From Oligoflexia bacterium (lineage in GTDB: Bacteria; Bdellovibrionota; UBA1018), in assembly GCA_903858195.1 (NCBI GenBank), contig CAIOHW010000072.1, positions 1 through 13,904 on the forward strand: 13,904 nucleotides of DNA, written 5' to 3'. The first letter of the stretch is position 1; every line of letters starts with the position of its first letter. The notes beneath the pieces were generated by a model. That model saw only the letters and a program-made list of their open reading frames with translations. It ran no database searches and was not told the DNA's origin. Shown here in pieces: positions 5,785 through 12,830 of this stretch. Made by a program: the position numbers and the translations under genes.

Positions 5785-6271
5785 GCCCGCGTCCCAGCAT
5801 GCTGAACATCGACAGGAAGCCGGCCGTCCTGAGCAGGAACGCACCCATGCCGATCAGTCGGTGGTTGCGTCTTTCTGCCGTGAGGGCCTCACCCCTGCGT
5901 GCCTTCAGGCCAAGGTAGACCAGCGGCGCGTACATGAGCACTGCAAGCAGTGAGGTCGAAACATGCAGCACCTGCATCGAGGTGAGTGACGGCCCCATGG
6001 CCGTGCCCACCGCATCTCGAGTGATCTGAAGAAAGAGCACCAGGCCAATGTCGAGCGTGATCGCCAAGCCCATCAGAGTGGCGTGAAGCTTGCGCTCCTT
6101 TCGGAACGCAATCCCCAGCACCATGGCGAGGTAGGCGAGACTTGCGATCCCCATGCGGGGTGTGGTGGCGGCCGCCACGGTCCAACAGAGGACCGTGGCG
6201 ACCATTGCCGGCAGGAGGGGTAATCCCTGCCGGGTGCCATCCATGCTTGAGGTCGTTTTCGTGGCTTCCAT
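5777..6271 (-). CDS. Small polytopic membrane protein with conserved-type histidines, inside the che operon (DUF420-like layout)
   Basis: This is a 164-aa protein with about five predicted membrane segments (residues 17-37, 39-56, 63-84, 99-122 and 139-160). Histidines lie at the starts of or inside helices: His63 (KLHATLMG), His103 (VLHVSTSLL) and His137 (NHRLIG). Three such histidines in this spacing recall DUF420/YozB-type and other haem-linked small membrane proteins; the resemblance is of layout, not a proven match. It is not a usual chemotaxis component. Yet it begins one base after the chemoreceptor stop (GAGGG is about 8 bases before its ATG) and ends 4 bases before cheB, so it is expressed with them. 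A possible role is binding haem or quinone, or reporting redox state to the haem-globin receptor; this is inference only. Confidence 0.8.
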   Translation of the reverse strand: MEATKTTSSMDGTRQGLPLLPAMVATVLCWTVAAATTPRMGIASLAYLAMVLGIAFRKERKLHATLMGLAITLDIGLVLFLQITRDAVGTAMGPSLTSMQVLHVSTSLLAVLMYAPLVYLGLKARRGEALTAERRNHRLIGMGAFLLRTAGFLSMFSMLGRGQG

Positions 6272-6272
6272 G

Positions 6273-8282
6273 TCAGAAGGCCCTCATGCGCTTGAGGAAG
6301 TCCTGCACGCCGGAGTTCAGGCGTTCACTTTCGACCGAGAGCTGGCCTGCCGCCTTCTGGATGTCGGAGGCAGTCCTGCCCGCTTCGCCCGCAACGGTCG
6401 ACACATTGACGATGTTCTGTCCGACTTCGCCTGTCCCTCGTGAAGCCTCGACTGCGGCCCGGGAGATCTCACCGGTCGCGGCATTCTGCTGCTGCACGGC
6501 TGCGGCGATGGTGGTTGAGATCTCATTGAGCTTGTTGATCACAGAAGAGATTCCCTGGATCACCTGCACGGCCCCTTCGGTCTCCTTTTGGACGCCGGTG
6601 ATCTTCTGGCTGATCTCCTCGGTGGCCTTGGCCGTCTGTCGGGCAAGCTCCTTGACCTCGTTGGCAACCACGGCAAAGCCCTTTCCGGCCTCGCCGGCGC
6701 GGGCAGCCTCGATGGTGGCATTGAGTGCAAGCAGGTTGGTCTGCTGGGCGATCGAGGTGATCACCTTCACCACCTGGCCGATCTCCTGGCTGGAGGTGCC
6801 AAGAACCCGCATCTTCTCGTTCGCTGCTGCGGCGTCAGTGACCGCCTGCTGCGAGACGCCTGCGGCCTCTTGGACTCGGGCTGCGACCTCCTGCAGGCTT
6901 GCCGCCATCTCTTCTGCCGAGCTTGCCACCGTCTGCACGCTTCGGGCGGCCTGCTGTGAGGCTGCCGCCACGGCCTGCGCCTGGCGGGCGGTCTCTTCAG
7001 CTCCAGCAGCCATGCTCTGGCTGTTGCCCTGCAATTCGGTCGCGCTGCTGCTCACTGTCGATACGATGCTGGCGACATCGCGTTCGAAGTCATCCGCCAT
7101 CTTGACCCGGTCAGAGACGACCGCCCAGGTCGCCATTGCGCCGATGTAGGTGCCCTCACTCGAGAGGATGGGTGACACCAGCAGATCGAGGCTCTCAGGC
7201 CCGAGCCTGATTTTGGTCTTCACGGGGAGATTCTTTGGGTCCGCCAGGATACGCCTCTGGTGTTCCGGGTTCTTGTGGAAGGTGTCGATCTTGATCCCGA
7301 TAAACTTTTCGACCGGCATGGGGAGCAGGTGCTCGAGCGTCTTGAGTGTCTTGGTGGAAGCCGGATTCATGTAGCGGAGCACGAGGTCGCGGTCGCAAAA
7401 CAGGACATTGATCGGCATGTTGTCCATCATCGACTGAATCCGGGCTGTCTCGGATTCGAGTCTTGCCTTCTCGGTCACGTCCTCCCAGTTGACGATGAAG
7501 CCGATCACTTCACCCGCCTCCTCGATGGCATTGACGTTGAGGTCGAGCTTTCTTGGGCCGACCGTGATTTCTTTGCGATAGGGCAGGTTTTTGCGGTCAC
7601 TGAGGCGCGATCGGATACCCGAATGGAATGAGTCCACCTGCGTGCCGACGAGCTCGTTGACGCCTTTTCCTAGGAGCCCTTTCACGACGGACTCCATCGA
7701 TCGCAGAGTCTCCCTGGAGCGCTCATTCATGTAGATGAGTTTGAGCTCCCGGTCTGCGATGAAGATGTTGGTTCCCATCTGTTCGAGGGCGCGATGGAGT
7801 GAAGAGGCCTTTTCGATCAGGCTTGCGGCCTTGGGATCGGCCCTCTGCATGATTGCGGCCACTGTGCTGTAGACCGAAGCCCATGCGTCACGGTGTTCTG
7901 CCGTGAAAGACTTTCCGAGGCCTTTTTTCAGGGTGTCGAGCAATGCTCTTCCAACAGTAGGGTAGTGCTCGGGCTTGACTCCGTAGGATCCATGGCGTGA
8001 GCCCATTTCGAGGATCACCGGAAGGGCGGCATCGAGGTCGTCGAGCCCTCGCACGAGCGTACCCAGAGCTGCCATGAGCTTGCGGCCCTGCTCCTTGAGG
8101 TCGGTTTTGAAGAGCGATCTCAGCGAGGGATCGAGCTCAAAGAGTCGGTCATAGAAGAGGCCTGCTGCCGTAGGGGCGATCGGCACCACCTTCTTGAAGC
8201 TCTCTTGGACGAGCTTCTTTTGCCGTGGGTTGATCCGTGAAGGGGCCTCGGAGTTTGGAATGAAATCGCGATTCATGTGCAT
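6273..8282 (-). CDS. Soluble globin-PAS-PAS methyl-accepting chemotaxis protein
   Basis: This 669-aa receptor has no membrane segment and no HAMP domain, so it should form cytoplasmic arrays. The globin domain at about 17-150 resembles Vitreoscilla-type haemoglobin. It has Tyr44 (B10), Phe58 (CD1), Gln65 (E7), proximal His97 and Tyr107 in PEHYPTVG, so haem binding is expected. Two related PAS domains follow (about 165-280 and 285-400), each with an FH motif (VDSFH, IDTFH). The signalling domain (about 410-669) contains the canonical tip IAQQTNLLALNATIEAARAGE and an EE-type methylation motif (SSAEEMAAS). The likely signal is O2, NO or redox state. I start at ATG 8282, which overlaps the end of cheW by 10 bases and has AGGGAA upstream; another ATG lies at 8276. 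A longer frame to 8369 lies inside cheW and is rejected. Confidence 0.93.
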   Translation of the reverse strand: MHMNRDFIPNSEAPSRINPRQKKLVQESFKKVVPIAPTAAGLFYDRLFELDPSLRSLFKTDLKEQGRKLMAALGTLVRGLDDLDAALPVILEMGSRHGSYGVKPEHYPTVGRALLDTLKKGLGKSFTAEHRDAWASVYSTVAAIMQRADPKAASLIEKASSLHRALEQMGTNIFIADRELKLIYMNERSRETLRSMESVVKGLLGKGVNELVGTQVDSFHSGIRSRLSDRKNLPYRKEITVGPRKLDLNVNAIEEAGEVIGFIVNWEDVTEKARLESETARIQSMMDNMPINVLFCDRDLVLRYMNPASTKTLKTLEHLLPMPVEKFIGIKIDTFHKNPEHQRRILADPKNLPVKTKIRLGPESLDLLVSPILSSEGTYIGAMATWAVVSDRVKMADDFERDVASIVSTVSSSATELQGNSQSMAAGAEETARQAQAVAAASQQAARSVQTVASSAEEMAASLQEVAARVQEAAGVSQQAVTDAAAANEKMRVLGTSSQEIGQVVKVITSIAQQTNLLALNATIEAARAGEAGKGFAVVANEVKELARQTAKATEEISQKITGVQKETEGAVQVIQGISSVINKLNEISTTIAAAVQQQNAATGEISRAAVEASRGTGEVGQNIVNVSTVAGEAGRTASDIQKAAGQLSVESERLNSGVQDFLKRMRAF

Positions 8283-8725
8283 GATGTTTCCCTTTCTGTG
8301 TTCACAAGTGATTCGGTATTGATGACGACGAGCAGGCCTCGTTCCAGGCGGTGGACGCCTGAACAGCACTGCTTCCAGACCTCGGAGAGTGTGGCGGGGG
8401 CCGGAGCATGGGAGCTCTGGCTCACCTTTCGGACATCACCTACGGAGTCGACGAGCAGACTGAAGAGCTCGCCGTCATCTCCGATGACGATGTTCATCCT
8501 TTCAAGGCCATCAGCCCGGGGTTCGATGCCGAGCCTTCGCCTGACATCGATCGCGGTGACGATCTGGCCTCGGAGGTTGAGGAGGCCAGCGACCGATGAA
8601 TGGGCGAGTGGAACCTTGGCCACCGGTTGCTCCGGCAAAACTTCTCGGACTTCTCGGACCGGGATGCCCAGCAGCTGGTCGTCGACCCTGAAAGTGATGT
8701 ACTCGATCTCATCGTGGGCGTTCAT
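8273..8725 (-). CDS. cheW: Chemotaxis coupling protein CheW
   Basis: CheW links chemoreceptors to CheA in signalling arrays. The 150-aa protein is a single CheW domain. It shows EYITFRVDDQLLGIPVREVREVL at the start, the conserved core VAGLLNLRGQIVTAIDVRRRLG (residues ~45-66), which carries the arginine of the receptor/CheA interface, and the FSLLVDSVGDV strand. The ATG overlaps the cheA stop by 4 bases (8722-8725), and the end overlaps the chemoreceptor start, so all three are probably translated in turn. The tail after LLVVINTESL is short and unremarkable. Confidence 0.95.
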   Translation of the reverse strand: MNAHDEIEYITFRVDDQLLGIPVREVREVLPEQPVAKVPLAHSSVAGLLNLRGQIVTAIDVRRRLGIEPRADGLERMNIVIGDDGELFSLLVDSVGDVRKVSQSSHAPAPATLSEVWKQCCSGVHRLERGLLVVINTESLVNTERETSCT

Positions 8726-11262
8726 GCGGCATCCCCCATGGCCTGCTGGATCGCATTCATGAGACGCTCTCGATCGAACTTGTTCAGGCAGTGGTCAAAT
8801 CCCGCTCGGAGAGCTGCTTCTCGGGCAGAGGCAGCCGATGCCTCCCCGGCAGCATCGGTGAGTGCGATGAGGGCCGCCTTGAGGCTTGGGCTGTCACGCC
8901 GGATTCTCCGTGGCAGATCCGAATCCTCGAGCCCCTCCAGATCGAGGCCGGCAATCAGGATGTCGAAGGCGCCTTCTTCATCGATTCGTTTCAGTGCGCT
9001 CCGGGCGTTGTCCTCGACGCAGACTTCATAACCCTGCGCCTCGAGGTCAGGACGCAGGAGCTCCCTGAAAAACGGGGAGCCATCGGCAAACAGGATCCTG
9101 GGCTTTCGGCTTGAGGCGGGCATCCGGCCCGAGACTCGATTGCCGCTGAACCAGTCCGGATGTGCCTGGGTGAGGTAGTAGCGCGTGTCGATGATCTCAG
9201 TCACACGCCCGTCGACCACGGTCAGACCCAGAATTCCGGGCTTTCCGCTGCCGCGCTCGATGGCGGACTCGCCTTCGACAATGTCGAGGATCTCTCGAAC
9301 CCAGAGGCCCATCGACTGGGCGGATTCCGAGAAGACGATCACAGGGCAGGGGGTACCCGATCGGGCCAGGGTGTGTTCCTCACCCGCAGGAACAAGCGGA
9401 AGCAAGTGGTCGCGGTACTGCACCATGAACCGGCCATCGGCCCGCTCGATGCGCTCACAGGGGAACTCTTCGAGCCGCGAGACCAGTGCAAGCGGTACGG
9501 CTTTCGGAGCGCCATCGCCACTTCTAAAGAGCAGGAGAGGCATTCGGCTGGCGCGCACTGATGAGTCTCTGGCGCTTGAGTGCTTTTCAGACTTCGACTT
9601 TTCGGAGTCCTGAAGGGCACGGGCGCGGTTTGCCACTCCGGCTGCATCGAGGATCATGATCACTCGTCCGTCGCCCAGAATGGTGGTGCCGGAGTACACC
9701 GAGAGATCGCGAACGAGCCTGCCCATGGGTTTCACGACGATCTCCTGCGTATCGAAGACTTCGTCGACGATGAGTCCCACCTGTCTGTCGCCCACCTGTG
9801 TCACGACGATGAAGGTTTCTGCTGAGCTGTTCGAGGCCCCGTTAGGCGGCTTCATCTCGAGCGTGCTTCGTAGCTCGACGAGCGGCAGGAGTTGCTCGCG
9901 TAGCCTCAGCACTCTGGCTCCATGTAGCTTTTCGATGCGCTCTCGATTCTGGTCGGAGACTCGCACCAGTTCCGTGATTGCGATTTGAGGGATGGCAAAC
10001 GCCTGACCGGCCACTCCCACGACGAGTGCCGGCACGATGGCAAGGGTGAGAGGGATGTGGATCTGCAGAACCGAGCCCTTGCCCCGTTCACTCGTGAGCT
10101 CGACCGTGCCCCCGAGCTTTTCGACGTTGCTGCGAACAACGTCCATGCCGACGCCCCGACCCGAGACCTCCGTCACCTTCTGTGCCGTTGAAAAGCCGGG
10201 TTCAAAGAGAAATCGGATGAGTTCCGACTCGCCGAGTTTTTCGGCCTCCATCGATCCTGCAAGTCCGCGCTCGACCACTTTTCGACGCACGCGCTCGAAG
10301 TCGACGCCGGCACCATCATCGCGAACCTCGATGATGATGTGACCGCCCTCCTGCCAGGCACTGAGCTTTACGGTCCCGCCCGGATTCTTTCCCGCGCTTG
10401 ATCGAACCTCGGGCTTTTCGATTCCGTGGTCGATCGCATTTCGGATGCAGTGGGTGAGTGGGTCTTGAAGTTCCTGCAGGATCTGTCGATCGATCTCAGT
10501 TTCGGCCCCGGACATGACGAGCTCGACGGACTTTCCGGTGGCGATGGACACGTCACGCACGATCCTCGGGAGCTTGGCCCATGAACTTCCCACAGGCTGC
10601 ATGCGGGTCTTCATCACGGCTTCCTGGAGGTCAGAGGTGATGCGATTGAGGGCCTGAATGGGGGTCTGGTACCTGGAGCCCTCATCGAGATGCACGATCT
10701 GGGTGAGTTGGTTTCGGGTGAGCACGAGCTCCCCAACCAGGTTCATGAGCGAGTCGAGGATCTCGACGCCCACCCGAAGGGAGGTCTCTGCGAGGCTGCC
10801 CTGGGGTCTGGGTTTAGGGTCGGCGCCTGGTGCGGGAGCTGGAGCTGGAGCTGGAGCCGAGGCCGATGCGGCCGATCCAATGGAGGCGATCTGCAGAAGC
10901 TCCTTCAGTGAGGTCAGGGTGGGCGAGTCGTCGCCTTCGGGCTCCTTGTTCTCGACTTCAAGCCCGGCAAGGATCTCCTTGATGATGTCGACTGCGCGAA
11001 GCACGGCTCCCACGGTGACCGGAGCCACGGGGAGGGCGCCATCGCGCATCTTGGCCAGGACATCCTCGGCGGCGTGTGCGACCTTTTCCATTCGCGAGAG
11101 TCCGAAAACGCCGCAGGCCCCCTTGATCGAGTGGATGGCGCGGAAAATCTGGTTCAGTCCGTCCTTGTCCGTGGGATTCTTCTCGAGGGCGACCATGGAC
11201 TGGTCGATCCCCGTGATGAATTCGGTGCTCTCGATGATGAAGTCTTTCAGCAGGTCATCCAT
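8722..11262 (-). CDS. cheA: Chemotaxis histidine kinase CheA with second CheW-like domain and degenerate C-terminal receiver
   Basis: CheA autophosphorylates and passes phosphate to CheY and CheB. The 846 residues run as follows. The HPt domain (1-105) has His44 in AIHSIKGACG. An Ala-Pro repeat linker (~133-143) replaces the usual P2 CheY-binding domain. The P3 dimerisation helices include NLVGELVLTRNQL. The ATPase domain has NAIDHGIE, DDGAGVD, GFSTA and GRGVGMDVV. A P5 CheW-like domain follows, then a second CheW-like domain (~560-705). The receiver-like domain (719-846) reads ADGS where VDDS is expected, and Gly772 sits where the phospho-acceptor Asp should be (DILIAG), although Thr802 and Lys828 remain. 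That domain probably cannot be phosphorylated and may bind or regulate instead. No strong ribosome site precedes the ATG at 11262. The gene overlaps cheW by 4 bases. Confidence 0.95.
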   Translation of the reverse strand: MDDLLKDFIIESTEFITGIDQSMVALEKNPTDKDGLNQIFRAIHSIKGACGVFGLSRMEKVAHAAEDVLAKMRDGALPVAPVTVGAVLRAVDIIKEILAGLEVENKEPEGDDSPTLTSLKELLQIASIGSAASASAPAPAPAPAPGADPKPRPQGSLAETSLRVGVEILDSLMNLVGELVLTRNQLTQIVHLDEGSRYQTPIQALNRITSDLQEAVMKTRMQPVGSSWAKLPRIVRDVSIATGKSVELVMSGAETEIDRQILQELQDPLTHCIRNAIDHGIEKPEVRSSAGKNPGGTVKLSAWQEGGHIIIEVRDDGAGVDFERVRRKVVERGLAGSMEAEKLGESELIRFLFEPGFSTAQKVTEVSGRGVGMDVVRSNVEKLGGTVELTSERGKGSVLQIHIPLTLAIVPALVVGVAGQAFAIPQIAITELVRVSDQNRERIEKLHGARVLRLREQLLPLVELRSTLEMKPPNGASNSSAETFIVVTQVGDRQVGLIVDEVFDTQEIVVKPMGRLVRDLSVYSGTTILGDGRVIMILDAAGVANRARALQDSEKSKSEKHSSARDSSVRASRMPLLLFRSGDGAPKAVPLALVSRLEEFPCERIERADGRFMVQYRDHLLPLVPAGEEHTLARSGTPCPVIVFSESAQSMGLWVREILDIVEGESAIERGSGKPGILGLTVVDGRVTEIIDTRYYLTQAHPDWFSGNRVSGRMPASSRKPRILFADGSPFFRELLRPDLEAQGYEVCVEDNARSALKRIDEEGAFDILIAGLDLEGLEDSDLPRRIRRDSPSLKAALIALTDAAGEASAASAREAALRAGFDHCLNKFDRERLMNAIQQAMGDAA

Positions 11263-11326
11263 GGATTTGCCAACTCATTCTGAGACTGTATCGGAGTTGT
11301 GGGGTGACGGAGTAGAGCACCCGATC

Positions 11327-11349
11327 GACTTCAAGATTGCTTGAATGTC
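11327..11349. promoter_or_regulatory. Inverted repeat in the leader between the response regulator and cheA
   Basis: TTCAAG (11330-11335) and CTTGAA (11340-11345) are exact reverse complements around ATTG. GAC and GTC extend the arms past a single extra T11346, giving 9 pairs. It lies 65 bases upstream of the cheA ATG, in the only sizeable gap of the operon. It could be an operator, for instance for the regulator encoded just upstream, or an RNA hairpin. Function is inferred. Confidence 0.35.
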
Positions 11350-11365
11350 GCTGTAGCCGAGTACG

Positions 11366-12079
11366 CTAGTCGAGCGCGCGCCAGCAGTAGCCCGCGCCAT
11401 AGATGCTTTGAATCTGCTCGCGTGAGCCCGAGATGGCCTTTCGGATCTTGGACACATGCGTATCGACCGTTCGATGGGTGACGCTGACCCCTGGCCAATT
11501 GTCCTCGAGCACTTCCGAGCGGCTCACCACCCGGCCGCCCGAGCGCATGAAGTACCCCAAGAGCTTGAATTCAAGCTGGCTGAGCGGAATCTGCTTTCCA
11601 TCGAGACTGGCGATGGACCGGTCAAGGTCGAGCTCGAGATTGCCCGAGCGTAAGACCTGGGTGTCTCCAGCTGCGGGCCTGCGGCGATAGCGTGCCCGAA
11701 GTCGCGCGGTGATCCGTGCGCGGAGCTCGCCTGGCCTGAAGGGCTTGCCGACGTAGTCGTCCGCCCCCGACTCGAAAGACAGTCGCTCGGAGTCGGGGCT
11801 CCCGGTCATCACCATGACCAGAGTATCAGCGATGTGCGAGAGCTCGAGTCTCGAGCGGAGCTCCAAGCAGAAGCCAAAACCGTCCATCCCTGGCATTTGG
11901 AGGTCGACGAGAATCAGGTCAGGGCGAATCCGGCCGGCGGCAAGCAGGCCGCTCTCGGCGTCCGCGGCAAGCTCGACATCGAACTCGGGCGACAGAGTAT
12001 CGCGGAGCATCTCGCGGATGTCCGCATCATCATCAACGATCAGCAGCCGGGCTGCCGGTTTTGGCGGTGTGACATCCAT
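11366..12079 (-). CDS. OmpR/PhoB-family DNA-binding response regulator
   Basis: This is a 237-aa two-domain protein. The receiver domain (about 11-128) has the acidic cluster Asp16-18, phospho-acceptor Asp59 (LVDLQMPGMDG), the threonine in VMTGS and the lysine in VGKPF. A winged-helix DNA-binding domain follows (about 140-236) with LSQLEFKLL, the recognition region VSVTHRTVDTHVSKIRKAI and the closing GAGYCWRA, as in OmpR/PhoB. All signalling residues look intact. No histidine kinase gene lies beside it except cheA, 103 bases downstream on the same strand. It may be phosphorylated by CheA, by a distant kinase, or not at all. A role in controlling the che operon, perhaps through the inverted repeat at 11327, is a reasonable guess without direct support. 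Confidence 0.92.
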   Translation of the reverse strand: MDVTPPKPAARLLIVDDDADIREMLRDTLSPEFDVELAADAESGLLAAGRIRPDLILVDLQMPGMDGFGFCLELRSRLELSHIADTLVMVMTGSPDSERLSFESGADDYVGKPFRPGELRARITARLRARYRRRPAAGDTQVLRSGNLELDLDRSIASLDGKQIPLSQLEFKLLGYFMRSGGRVVSRSEVLEDNWPGVSVTHRTVDTHVSKIRKAISGSREQIQSIYGAGYCWRALD

Positions 12080-12165
12080 GTCAGCGCTCTCGTCCTTCCC
12101 GTCACCAGTTTAGGGTGGAGGATGGACCTTGGCCCAGACAAGGATGTGTGAAGACGGAAGGTTGA

Positions 12166-12184
12166 CGGGCCGAATCGGCGCCCG
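12166..12184. terminator. Hairpin just downstream of the secreted-protein gene
   Basis: CGGGC (12166-12170) pairs with GCCCG (12180-12184), and the inner part contains the near-palindrome GCCGA-A-TCGGC. It starts 3 bases after the minus-strand stop at 12187. No T-run follows, so intrinsic termination is doubtful. The remainder of 12080-12186 shows no recognisable promoter. Confidence 0.25.
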
Positions 12185-12186
12185 GA

Positions 12187-12720
12187 TCACTCCTCCTGGT
12201 GGATGTAGAGCCTCGAGTTCACGCGGTCGATGACGACTGTGATCGGAGCGGTTTCGCCGTAGCTCATTTCGAAGGCGAGTTGCAGGAAGGTGACCGCACC
12301 CGGGGTCCTTGGGGCAAAGCGCCCGTCCCGGATCGTGAAGCCAAAGAGCTCCGCGAAGTCCATGCCGTAGCACCAGTCGAGGGTGGAATGATCGGTGCCG
12401 ATGAAGGCCTGTCCGGCCTCGGTTCCCATGCGGGTCAGGATCATGCCGCGAGCTGACTTCGGCACGTAGAAGCGGGAGCGGAGCTCCTTTTCAAGCGTAA
12501 CCAGGTTTCGGCGGCTGATGAGCTGCCACTCGAGCTCGGGCAGGGCCTCGCGCTGGCTCAGGACGAGCTCGTAACGGGCCAGGCGGTTCAGGTCGCCGCA
12601 CATGTTGGCGTCCGCGACATCCTTGGTCTGCACATGCTTCAAATCGAAGGCATGCGCGCCAGAGGCAAGCAGGGTGGAACCAAGAACCAGTGCCGAGGAC
12701 CATTTGCTCAGATTTTTCAT
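12187..12720 (-). CDS. Exported protein of unknown function, 177 aa
   Basis: I do not recognise this family. The N-terminus is a clear signal peptide (Lys3-Lys6, hydrophobic SALVLGSTLLASG, AHA cleavage near residue 24) with no lipobox, so the mature ~153-aa protein is periplasmic or released. Two cysteines, Cys41 (NMCGD) and Cys117 (DWCYG), could form a disulfide. The middle is charged and probably helical (LSQREALPELEWQLISRR), and the C-terminal half looks beta-rich (PITVVIDRVNSRLYIHQ). I chose ATG 12720 because the signal peptide begins there and GAGGG lies just upstream. A longer frame to 12852 adds a Cys/Pro-rich stretch overlapping the divergent ABC-F start. It is upstream of the response-regulator gene on the same strand, with a 107-base gap, so it is probably a separate unit. 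Confidence 0.75.
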   Translation of the reverse strand: MKNLSKWSSALVLGSTLLASGAHAFDLKHVQTKDVADANMCGDLNRLARYELVLSQREALPELEWQLISRRNLVTLEKELRSRFYVPKSARGMILTRMGTEAGQAFIGTDHSTLDWCYGMDFAELFGFTIRDGRFAPRTPGAVTFLQLAFEMSYGETAPITVVIDRVNSRLYIHQEE

Positions 12721-12830
12721 GAACCCTCGTGTACCCCTATCGGCGGGCGGCAGGCAAGAAAAATAACGCGCTGCGTAACTCCTGAATTTTGCGGGCTTTC
12801 CCTCCGAGATCAGGCAAAAGGCTCCTTGAG

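Noticed and set aside
5773..5844. Longer N-terminus for CheB
   Set aside because: It would overlap the upstream membrane-protein gene by 68 bases and adds a Cys/Arg-rich stretch foreign to CheB.
6142..7149. 335-codon open frame on the plus strand
   Set aside because: It lies wholly antisense to the chemoreceptor and is rich in Ser, Ala and Cys, as expected from a shadow of high-GC coding sequence; no family resemblance.
10835..10858. Four tandem GGAGCY hexamers in cheA
   Set aside because: They encode the Ala-Pro linker. The number is small and changes stay in frame, so a phase-switch role is not supported.
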